NCBI RefSeq assembly: GCF_025698545.1
Contig: NC_068570.1
Coordinates: 248,001-312,000, forward strand
Length of the DNA: 64,000 nt
Direction: 5' to 3'
From: Gossypium raimondii
Taxonomy: Eukaryota; Streptophyta; Magnoliopsida; Malvales; Malvaceae
The position numbers and the translations under genes are program-made. Under the pieces are notes generated by a model. It was not told the DNA's origin, searched no databases, and saw only the letters and a program-made list of their open reading frames with translations. Numbering within the stretch: the stretch's first letter is position 1; every line of letters starts with the position of its first letter. This document shows, piece by piece, positions 38,111-48,348 of this stretch.

Positions 38111-40204
38111 ATACATGTTGAGCTGCAATTGAATAAACTGATTATTGTATAGAAAAAATAGAGATGGAAACTAAAAATTTGTTCATGAAAACTTTCTATA
38201 TCTACATAACTTTGCCTAGAGAGTTGATCCAACATATTCAATCTAGTAAACTCCTTTGATTAACTCAGTTTAGTTTACTTACAAAGTTCTATGCTTATGA
38301 AACAGTTCCTCTATGAGCAAATAAAGTGCTCTCTTGGTGCATACAATTTACCAAACAAGTTGTGCATATATAAACATTAATAAAGCTTGTTAAATTACAA
38401 TCAATTTCAAACACTCGTTCCACTAAAATGGTTATCTAAAAAGATCTTCAAATTATCTTTACTTATCTCCATAATGACAGAGATCTTCTTAGTATTAAAC
38501 TCTCTTTAAAAACCGATCTTCTATTTAAAGGAGCATGATTTGTTTTGAAAGTCTTTAATCTAATTTCTTGATTCTCGTTCATATGATCACTCTTCAAGAT
38601 TCAACAATTAAAGGTCCAAACAACTTTATTAAAAATATGTCAATTCATATAAGGTAAAATTTATCATACTACAGTTATTACTCAAGTTGCAATTGACATT
38701 GTACAATTTAGATGCTACCCTACTAAACTATCCATACAATTAATGCATAGGTCTTTCAATTTTGATCCAAATAAGCTCGATTTTGAATCCAAACTGAATT
38801 CAATTCTTAAATCAATGAATAAATTAATAGTAAACTTGATTAATACGATACTAAAACTTTAAAAATTAAAATATTTTAAAGGTCAGAAAGCATTTTAATA
38901 TTCGAGTCATACATGGAGAAAGTCTAGTATAATAAAATGTTATGACTAAAAGGAAAACACCCAAATTTGTGGAAGCTGACCTTGAAATTAGATTTTTAAG
39001 ATAAGCTTTGAGTGTTATATATATATATAGTGCTCACTAGCTGTCCTCTTAGAATTTCTTATAACTATCTTCTCTTTTAATTTTTTTTTTCTTAAAGAAA
39101 AAAATGATGATTGCAAATGGAAGTTAACTAACAACTAATACTCCATTATGATGATGGATTTAGTGACCCTTAGACGTGATTAGGGAACAAAATGATGTCT
39201 ATAGTATATTATGACTAACAACAATTTAGGGTGGGTGGTGGGATGTTAGGGATCAAATTACATGAAAGTGCTAATAATTTTCCACAATATACTCTTTACT
39301 TAATGATTCCATATAGCAAATGATTGAGAATGATTGGGATAATATGCCTTTAGATTATGATATCAATATAGGTTTAGCCTTAATGCTCTTTGCTTCTTGT
39401 TCATCTCCTCTTATATTCTTTTAGGCATATCTCATTTTAGGTTTATTTAGATTACTTAATAATGCATTGTTGGTAATATTGAATTTTTTATTCAATTAAA
39501 TGTAAGATTTTTATTTTTTGATTGAGCGAAGATAAGATAATATAATAGCACCTTGTGTTTTTACAAAATTATCCCTTTTAACTTTTAAATTTTTTTTTTA
39601 AAGTAAATCCCCTAAACTTAATGGCACGTTGTACCACACTTAGAAGTTGAAGGCAAATTAGTTGTTCACCATAGAATATATCATGCTCACATCTATCAAA
39701 GATCTTCCAAAATCCGTTCTCAACATGCAGAGATTGTGACATAGAAAAGATATGTCAGAAATGCATAAAGAGGTAACTAAACCAAACAAAGATTTGAATG
39801 TTATTCTAACAGCACTTTCCCTGTCATATTCGGACAGTGATTTACATATATGCTTTGTAGTGTTCTAATTAAACTCATTAATCAGACACTAATACACAAT
39901 TAAAAGCATGTTACAATACCGTATTATACGGGGAAACATTGTCTTAATCTTTTTTTTTTCTTTTCTGTATTTTTCTGGTTTAAATAAAACACTGATCACA
40001 TGGGTGTTTGATGGAAATTGAGAATCATTTACCAAACCTAAAACTGGAACTCTATTTTTGGTTCAATTTTTTTATTGGACTACAAAACTGGGGTCCCAAA
40101 CGAAATATATATAAAAATATGGGTTAGTTATACTGAAAGAAACCCCATACCTGAATGATGATATATAGTGGTTAAATCATAGATGGTTAGAATATAAAAA
40201 TATC
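38111..40204. other. AT-rich intergenic region, no gene seen
   Basis: No coding or RNA gene signal. There is a short TA run near 39018. Confidence 0.45.
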
Positions 40205-40921
40205 GGGTTAAATGCATATAATGGTCCCAAACTATTGTCTAGATTTTAAAATCCATCTCGAAACCTTAAGACGTTTTAATTGAGTCTTTAAAATAATAAT
40301 ATTGTATCAATTAGATCTTTTCATTAGTCTGGTTGCCAGTTTAGGCGTTAAATGCAAGTTCGGATTTGATGTGTACTTAAAACATGTGGGTTAAATTACA
40401 AATACGTGTGTACTTATCGCATAAATAATTTGGATCTGATGTGTTGAAAAAAGTAAAGTGATGTTAAAAATTAGGAGTCCAAATTTTTAACATGTTAGAT
40501 TCAAACCATCCATATTGTAGTACACGTGCATTTACAATCGAGAGCAAGGCAAAGGGGCAAATAAGGGCCTTCGCTCTCACCAAAAGGTGAAATTATCATT
40601 TAATCCTTTCAAAATTTGTAAAAGTACAAGTTAGTAAAATGATAAAACTGCACTTTATCTCCCTACCCAGTACTCACCCCTACCCGCCCCAAATTTATAA
40701 TTCAATGGTACCCCCTTTAAAACAATTTTCTAGCTTTGCCTTTGCTTATAATTTGATTCATGTGTTTTAAATATGCGATCCATATTGTATTTTGAGTTAA
40801 AATTTAAAGCCTGAGTTAATGACTAAGCTACAACAAAAGTAGCTTATTAATATGACACAAATACATTAAGGACTCAATTAAAACATTTTAAAGTTTGGGG
40901 GCCAGTTGATGGAATAAACCC
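40205..40921. mobile_element. foldback element of about 720 bp, split by a nested MITE
   Basis: The left end GGGTTAAATGCATATAATGG faces the right end 'gatggaataaaccc', its approximate reverse complement. 'ttttaattgagtctttaaaa' in the left arm pairs with 'taaggactcaattaaaacat' in the right. The middle (40539-40735) is a different MITE. Single-arm or core relatives lie at 20100-20420, 24290-24430, 37868-38110 and 51236-51480. No protein is encoded. Confidence 0.55.
40539..40735. mobile_element. MITE nested in the foldback element
   Basis: It starts CGAGAGCAAGGCAAAGGGGC and ends CTAGCTTTGCCTTTG, a decayed inverted pair. Inside are the family words 'aaaggtgaaattatcattta' and 'gataaaactgcactttatct'. 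The host element's sequence resumes on both sides, so this insertion is the younger event. Confidence 0.5.
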
Positions 40922-41181
40922 TATAATATTTTTCAATTTTTTTTCAACCACTAAAGGAAGGATCTGTCTGGATATCAGTATTTGTTATCTTTGGAGCCGC
41001 CCAAAATATGTAATCCAGCTGCTGCAGTGCCAATCATACAAGTAGTACAATGGTGTGCCAAAGGGAATGTACTTTGGGTTTTTTTCAACCCTCAAAATCT
41101 GAAATCCACCATTAAAATGATTGACCAAACACAATACAGATGTCCTCCACTTCTTTCTCAATCAGCCTACGAAATAGATTT

Positions 41182-41593
41182 GGGTTAATATTACTTTTAG
41201 TCCCTAAATTTGACAATTAGGTCTACTTTGGTACCTATCCATTTTTTGCCCACTTTGACACTTAAACTTGGCAACTAAGTCCATTTTAGTCCTTGAGCTT
41301 GGATTACATCAAAATTTAACGATGTGACACTCTGAAAGTGGGTGATGACATGGTGTAATCTCACAGTACCATGTCATCGAACTTTTACATTTGCTAATTT
41401 TAGGGACCAAATTCGACTTGGTTGCTAAGTTTAGATACCAACACGGCTTTATTGTAAGGGAATAAAAATTGCATTAACCCTTTAGAATTTTACGTTAATC
41501 TGAAGTGCAAAGGTGCTAATTGGACTTGCTTGCCAACTTTAGGGGCTAAAATGAATTTAATTGTCAAGTTCAATGTAAAAATTATATTAACCC
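41182..41593. mobile_element. GGGTTAAT MITE, complete copy plus an adjoining partial copy
   Basis: The complete unit, 41182-41480, opens GGGTTAATATTACTTTTAGT and closes AATTGCATTAACCC. Its inner sequence is foldback ('gacatggtgtaatctcacag' region). The following 41481-41593 repeats the last third of the element and ends again in ATATTAACCC. This suggests a partial duplication or an abutting second insertion. Confidence 0.6.
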
Positions 41594-41759
41594 TTTAGAT
41601 TTTTATTCAAATACGAAGTGCATCGCATAGGTGTACTCCATTAACAATGTGTGTCCGAGCTGGCTGGTCCTTTGCCCTAGAGTGGTGCAGCTCAAAATTT
41701 ATTTAGGATCAAAGATGATTATATATATACCTCGGAGGTGTGTTTTTAAGCTTTAAGCA

Positions 41760-41808
41760 AAGCTATAAATGCCCAATTTTGCCCAGGCCCAACCAAAAAA
41801 CCAAACAA

Positions 41809-41854
<46 letters not shown>

Positions 41855-43125
41855 GTCCAAAGTCCAAATATTACAAGCCAATTTACAAGTTACAGCCCAA
41901 AACTAAAAAAATTCAAACCCAAATACAAGAGAGGCCCAGTGGGCAAAAACTTAAGTGCTTTCAGAAACCCTAGGGTTTCTATGCGCGCTGCACCCCCTCC
42001 CTCCTCGTGCCTCTGTAGTGCGCTCGGCACCCAAGGCCTGACACGTGTCTGCTGCGTTGCACCAAAATGGCGAAAGCCAGAGTCTCCATCATGCGTAGAC
42101 CGAGCGTCACCTGCAAAAGAAAAGAGGAGGACAGAACAAGAAACAGAAACAAACAGCAAAAAACAATAGATAAACAGCGTAATGATTCGACTATAAAAGC
42201 CACAAATTCTATGTATTTTACACACGAAAATTGAATACAAAAAAACAGAGATTGAATATAATCGAAAGGTGATTCTTTTATGATTTTTATTTTTAATTTT
42301 TTAATATTTTTTTACTTGTAAAAGAAGATAGAATAAAAGAAAAGAAAAGAAAAAGAAACCTCACCTGACGCTCGGTCTTCCGCCCTTGTAGGCGAGGCCT
42401 CCGTCTCCAAGGGAGGGAAAACCGAGAGGTTTTCATTTCTTTTCTAAGGTTTCGGCTTTAGCTTTGGCATTTTTTACTCCAAAATCGGAGTTCCGCGTTG
42501 AAAACAAGTGAAAGAGGGTTTTTAGGTTTTTTCGGCAACCGTGGACGGCGGACTAAGAAAAGTTGAGGCAAATATTCATTATTTTGGAATAAGAAAAGTT
42601 GTGTTCGTAACTTATGGAATATGGCTTCTTTTTAAAACCGAGATAATCAAATATATTTTAAAAAATAAATTTTTTGGTGTTATTCTCGTTTTTGAGGATT
42701 TAATGCATTGTGTTCTAACTTACGGGACGTGATCTTTTTTCTCGAGTAACTTGAAATAAGCCCCTTTTCGTGAAAATTAATTTAGTCAAGTAATGTTTTG
42801 ATAAAGGATCGTATTTTTAAAAGCTCTTCAAATTTTAAAATTTTGACATTAAGACATTAATTAATCAATTAGGTACCAATTTTGGACATTACGAGGGTGC
42901 TAATCTTTCCTCGTACGTAACCGACTCCCGAACCCGTTTATTGAATTTTGTAGACCAAAATCGTTGTTTTAGTAAATCAAACCGCTTATTAAAACGATTA
43001 AATTACGAGGTAATCCGATCACACCTCATAAAAAAGATTGGTGGCCACTTCCAATTTTTTATAAAAAAAATAAAAGTCAATTTAAAAAAAAAATAGTTTC
43101 GAGAAAAGCAATGTCGGATCCCCCA
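41760..43125 (-). mobile_element. non-coding LTR-like retroelement unit, copy 2 (inverted, shorter)
   Basis: On the minus strand it carries AAGTGGCCACCAATCTTTTT, 'gaggtgtgatcggattacct', GGTTCGGGAGTCGGTTACGT and 'attaatgtcttaatgtcaaa', as in copy 1 (31735-34547). It also has the acceptor-like CTTTTGCAGGTGACGCTC (about 42110). The end contains 'gcccaattttgcccaggccc' on the plus strand, parallel to copy 1's reverse-strand 'aggcccaatttgcccgggtc'. The central 1.3 kb of copy 1, including its periodic motif, is absent. An AAT microsatellite lies at 41811-41854. The frames at 41890-42240 encode nothing recognisable. Confidence 0.55.
41811..41854. repeat. (TAA)n microsatellite
   Basis: About 14-15 uninterrupted TAA units, inside the end of LTR-like copy 2. 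A likely length-polymorphic site. Confidence 0.9.
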
Positions 43126-44346
43126 TTGAAGTAGAGAGACCAATATCGTATGTTTGCAGGCTTTAGTTACAGCTTTCTCTTGACTCTGTCATTTTGGATG
43201 CTGACCCATGGCTCATTAATATGAATATATTTGACTAATACCATGTTTACGTTTCATATGATTCGTGAAAATAGCTTAAAATCTTTTCCATCTTTGAAGT
43301 TAAAGAAAAATTATTCATATTAATGAGCCTGTATGGCTGCATCTATACCGCTCTTGGGTTGAGCTAGTTTTGTATCTCAATATTTTGAGATTAAATCATT
43401 TTAGATTTGAGTCTTTTCAGTTTCGGATTGTTCATATTTCAATTATTTTGGTTGTGTCTATTCTAGTTATTTGTTCGGATTATTTTAGATCCTAATTGTT
43501 TCAAATTTGACACATTTTAGATTCAAGTCAAATAGGATTTTTCAATTGATTATTATTTGTTCAGTTCATTCTGAATTTAAATCATTTCACGTTCAAGTTG
43601 TTTCAAGTTTATATCAACTTAAGATTCAAATTAAATTGGATTCAAATATTTTAAGTTTGGATGGGTTTCAAATTCAAATTGAATAGACTCGCATTGTTAA
43701 CTTGTTATGATTCAATAAGATTGCTCATGGTAAAGTTCAAAATTATCAAATCAAAATTTATCACTTGGTATATTCATTCTCGATAATTTTCATCGAAAAT
43801 TAATAGGTAAATACTCTTTGTTTTACGGTATTTCCCGACCAGTTCTATGCATTGAAAAGAATTAAATAAGGTTAGATTTTAACAAAAAATTTCTTTTGTG
43901 GAATCATATAAATTTTAAAAATGACATGGGTTTTTTCATTTGTAATTCGATTCCAAATAAAAATTTCTTTTGCGAACTATATAAGCGTTAAAAATGTTAA
44001 ACTCTGTAAAGTTGGACCAGTTTGATTCTATTCAATAACACATAGATTAAATTAATCTATTTAATTGTTGATACAGTGGTAAGGATTGACAATAAAAATT
44101 TTCAAAATTTTAAAATTAAATAGATTTTACTTTTTAAATATAACCATTCATATATGAGTTATATTTTTAAAAATAATGATTGTGGAAAAGTTGGACGAAG
44201 TTGGATTAAATAGTGCATGTGATGATACATTGTCAAAAGCTAGAGAATGGTTAGGATTACAAAGTAACCTTTTAAAGCTGAAAACATTAATTTCCTAAAC
44301 CAAAATGTGGATAATTTTGTGTTGTCATATATATATAAATATAAAA
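43126..44346. other. AT-rich intergenic region, no gene seen
   Basis: Long runs of degenerate 'gaatcatttcagattcaag'-like text (43380-43700) are also seen near 13630-13760 and 23460-23690, so this is another diffuse repeat. No coding signal. Confidence 0.45.
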
Positions 44347-45738
44347 GGGTAAACTATATTAATTGTCCTTAAATATTAATTAAAATTATATTTCAATCAC
44401 CCAACTTTTAAAAGTTATGCAACTGCATAGCATCTTGATTAAAAAATTACAAGAAAAAAATTCAAAATTTTCTTTCCTAGTACAAGATGTTCTGGTCAAA
44501 CAAACAAAAGAGAGAAGCTTTATAAAACAACATTCATCCCTTCATCTCCTGCCTTGTTCATCATCAAATTTCTCATTGTTCTTATACTCCCGCCCAAACC
44601 TCACAATCTAAAATAACATACCAAATTCATACTTAACTTTACCAGACCCAAGCTATATTATCACTTCGTCATCGAGCATTCACCATTAAACCCGCACTCA
44701 AAGTTTAATTTTTTTTTATATAGGCACACCCAATCTCAATTTTGCGTTTTCTTTTAATGAGAAAAAACTTATCAATGGAGTATCACTTAGCCTTATGCAT
44801 TTGAATCCCTCAAAGCCTCTGCACTTTGCCACCGAAATGGAGCCAGAGATATTTCTATAAGTAAAGGCTTTCTGATTTGAATCCTTCAACCAACTAATTG
44901 ATTATGGTGCTAGTTGAATTTGGTTGTGATTGAATCAAAGAATTAATTCAAATGACTCGTCTAGCTTGTGGGGTTTAAAAAGAAAAAGAAAAAGAAACAA
45001 TGATTTAAAAAATTCAAGAGAAATTAAGAGTTAAATTTTGCTGAATCCCTAAAATTTTTTATTAAATTTCAAGAAATATTGATTTGGTTCCTCAATCAAA
45101 TTCATATTTAAGCCTCTATGTAATTGATATATATTTAATACTTTACATTTTTATGTCATTTTATAATAAATTTTATATATTTTCAAGTTTTTTAAATCAT
45201 AAAAATTTTGAATTTGGACTAAATTGACAAAATATATAAATATTGAGAGTTAAATTTGTTGAATTTTTAGAATTAGGAATAAACTCACAAAACGTGAAAG
45301 TGTTAAGAGCTAAATTTGTTATTATACCAATCAAAAGATTGCTATGTCAACATTTCATTTCGTGACCAATGCATTTTAATGGTGGAGTGACTAAAATTGA
45401 CAATTAATCTAACGGGGTGACTAAATTAACAAATAAAAAATTTAGTTACCAAAATAGGAACACGTTAAAACTTGGGTGGCTATTCCCTTTAAATTTTTTA
45501 GAATTATTATTAAAAAAATTAAAAGTATCAAATTGATATTTTAATTATAATTCAAGGGCTAAATTAATTATTAACCCTTTAAATTAATGTTTCACGTCAC
45601 CCTCTTAAAAGCAGTTAATGAATAAGTGACAAAATTATAACGTTTTGATAACATTAGCCACAATTATATAACTTTTAAAAGTTAAGTAATTAAAATATAA
45701 TTTTAATCAAAAGTTAGGGATAATTGATGTAGTTTATC
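44347..45738. mobile_element. 1.4-kb element with long (about 80 bp) inverted termini, non-coding
   Basis: The left arm, 44347-44425 (GGGTAAACTATATTAATTGT, 'aaaattatatttcaatcacc', 'aacttttaaaagttatgcaa'), is matched in inverse sense by 45655-45738 (minus strand 'gataaactacatcaattatc', 'aaaattatattttaattact', 'aacttttaaaagttatataa'). By eye, about three quarters of positions agree. The interior includes unique-looking sequence (44440-45000) and a block (45045-45330) related to the MITE at 55138-55384. No transposase is visible. It may be a MULE-like non-autonomous element or a MITE enlarged by later insertions. Confidence 0.5.
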
Positions 45739-46227
45739 TTTTTTTAACTTTTCATCTCCAATCACTTCTAGGGATTAAGTCAATCCAATCATCCCAAAAT
45801 ATCTCAAGTTGTAGTTGTTTGAAGTTAGAGTTAATTTCAGTTTGACTAACTCAAGTTGATTGGATCGAGTTTTCGAGTTCAATTTAGAATCAAAAACTCT
45901 AAATAACATTCAAAAAAAGCCAAAATTCAAGTAAGAAAAATGAAAGCACCAAATCTCAAAAACCAACTTCTAGAATATACTATGAAGTATGAAACTCTCA
46001 TTTCCTAATTCTTCTTTGTTCAAATAACCATCATCAAACTAAAATACAAAACTAGGAAAGTAAAGGGCACCAAAAAAAAAAAGGCTTTAGATTACATAAA
46101 AGGCAACAATTTCAGCCATTTTATTCCAATTTATAGAATAATTTTCATATATTTAAGACCAAAAAACAAAAAACCCCAAAAATTCTGTATGTGTATGTGT
46201 ATGTATATATATATATTCTTACCTCTA

Positions 46228-47422
46228 TTAGATTCTCACTGGCTTTTGTAAAACAGCAGAAAGATAAAGTTCATGTTTTCCAGACCCAACAGCACCATCC
46301 ATTTTCTGTCCCACAACCCATTTCAGCTTCTTATACCCAAACTTTTCTATCAAACGAGTCAAAGTCCTCTTTTTTTCGTCATCACCACAATGAATATTGT
46401 CTAACCAAAACAACCCACCAACTCTCAAGATCCTGTCTGCATCAAACATCAAGAACTCCAGTTTCTCTGGTTTGGTTCCAACATCTAAACCACTTGTAAC
46501 ATGGACCAAATCAAACACATTGTCATAGAAAGGAAACCTATGGTCCAAACTCAAAAACAAAGGGAAAACACCTCTTGCAGCAATGAAATCACTATCTAGT
46601 GCATCAACATTGAGTGTATTGGTGATTATTGTCACATTTTTTTCAGCCATTAAAGCAGCAAAAGTGCCTGTTTTAGACCCTGTTCCAATATCAAAACCTA
46701 TTCTAATCCCATTATTCCCCATAGCTAACACATCATCAATAAGGAAATCATTCTTGCTTGTAGCTTTAACATATTTTTGTCTATCAAAGGCAAAACCATT
46801 CGGTTTTTTATTCAAACAGTTGATGTTCTTACAACCAAAGCCAGACCAAGTTGAAAGGCCTACCTTTGAAACAGTCTTGGCAAAGCATCTTCTTCTTGGT
46901 AATGGTTCACACCCTCTTAAAATTAGCTTCTGTGCAAGACTCCAATCATCAGGACAAGGACCAGAAACCTTGTATGTCATGTATTGAGACAACAAACCAG
47001 CTGATTTCTCACATGAATGTCCTACTGAAGCCACCATTTCAGTTATCCCTGTCCTTGATTGAATCTTTCCCTAATGGAAGCTGGTGGTGTTGTAAGAACA
47101 ATTTGAGTTCATTTGCAAGGTTGGGTCTTGAAACATTAAGTGTTTGGTAACCAAGGAGTTGGTTTTCAATTCGAGCAAGCTTTTTTTGAGATGAATCGAT
47201 TTGTTTTATGATTAAAGAGACATGTTGGGAGATTAAAGTGATGTTCTTGTGGTGAAATGGGGTGATTGTGTGGTGTTTTGGTGAGTAAGTGAACGCGTAT
47301 AAAGCGAAAAGATTGGTGGCGAGAACAGAAAAAAGCATGAGAATGTTGACAGCAGATGAACAGAGTGTTGAACGCTTGGATCTTGCTGTTCCATCTCCAA
47401 GTTTCAGTGAAACAGAACCCAT
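46228..47422 (-). pseudogene. SAM-dependent methyltransferase-like gene (At1g29790-like) broken by a frameshift
   Basis: Two abutting frames together resemble one plant membrane-anchored methyltransferase-like protein. The first (47039-47422, 127 codons) has the conserved start MGSVSLKLGDGTARSKRST, a membrane anchor (SAVNILMLFSVLATNLFALY, residues about 24-43) and LANELKLFLQHHQLPLGKDS before it leaves the family frame. The second (46228-47037) has EKSAGLLSQYMTYKVSGPCP, the SAM-binding region (IGFDIGTG and following), VGGLFWLDNIHCGDDEKK and the family C-terminus LYLSAVLQKPVRI. Just before the break a 4-base word occurs twice in tandem (TCAATCAA, 47055-47062), which explains the shift. The first stop and a new ATG are separated by one base (TGAAATG). 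The second frame alone would lack the anchor. It could be a pseudogene, a truncated gene or a sequence error. Confidence 0.8.
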
Positions 47423-47536
47423 GTTTGGTTTTGGCTTTGTTAGAGAGTGAAATTAGAAAGAAAGAGAATAAAAATTGGTGCTTTTTTGAGATTTAGATTT
47501 GTGAAGTGGAGCAAGTTGATATTTTCTTATTCTTTT

Positions 47537-47908
47537 GGGTTAAATTAACTCAAAGTCCCGTATTTTTTACGTTTTTAGAATTTAGTTTCTTTACTTTTAT
47601 TTTCACGGACTTAATTTATCTACTTTGTAGATTTTTCAAAATTCAATTTCATTTTATTAACTCCAACTATTTTTTTTGGTTAAACTAGTCCTCTTTGGCA
47701 CCTCTACCTTTTTTTATCCATTTTACCGTCTAAATTTGACAGTTAAACCCATTTTAATTCCTAAGATTCGCAAATGTAAAATTCATCAAATTTTAATGGA
47801 ATCTAAGTTTGAAAACCAAAATGAATTGTCAAGTTCATGTAATAAAAAAAATACAAATACCAAAGTGGATAAAATTGCCAAATTTAGGACTAAAAGTTAC
47901 ATTAACCC
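47537..47908. repeat. GGGTTAA/TTAACCC MITE remnant upstream of the methyltransferase-like gene
   Basis: It starts GGGTTAAATTAACTC and ends ACATTAACCC. The right half (47700-47900) follows the elements at 30769 and 41182 ('gacagttaaacccattttaa', 'aaattgccaaatttaggact'). The left 140 bases resemble the element at 19310, so it may be a mosaic. It lies about 115 bp upstream of the ATG at 47422, in the promoter. Confidence 0.45.
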
Positions 47909-48095
47909 AAAGTTATATACTTTAAGTGTGTGATTAATTAAATTAATTACTTTAGAGAAACAAAGAGCTTAAATTCACTTAAGAAGTACGCAAAAGTTTG
48001 TCGGTTGGGGTTATTCGAAAGAGGAAAGAGTTTTGACTTGTCACGGTTCCAAACATTTAAAGCTAGATCAACGGCTCCTATTTAAATCGTCCGTA

Positions 48096-48101
48096 CACGT
48101 G
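48096..48101. promoter_or_regulatory. G-box (CACGTG)
   Basis: Perfect CACGTG in the context TACACGTGGTAAC, about 675 bp upstream of the methyltransferase-like gene and about 250 bp downstream of the CCCH gene stop. A bZIP/bHLH or ABRE-type site by sequence only. Confidence 0.3.
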
Positions 48102-48348
48102 GTAACATCAGAGTAGGCCCCATCTAGACTATCAATTCATCTCATTTTACCTCAAAACATGATATCAGGCAATAAGAACATTACAGATAGCGTTCTTACA
48201 GGACATCATTTTTCTTAATAAAATAAAATTAAAAATTTAAATACCATTTTTAAGAAAAAAACACAATAAAAGGTAATAAGGCTAAGCTTAGAAATAAAAG
48301 GTAAGCTTATTAATACATATAAATATATATATATATATATAATATTAC

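Noticed and set aside
41890-42240. 116-residue and overlapping frames in LTR-like copy 2
   Set aside because: No homology recognised and no matching frame in copy 1, so conserved coding is unlikely.
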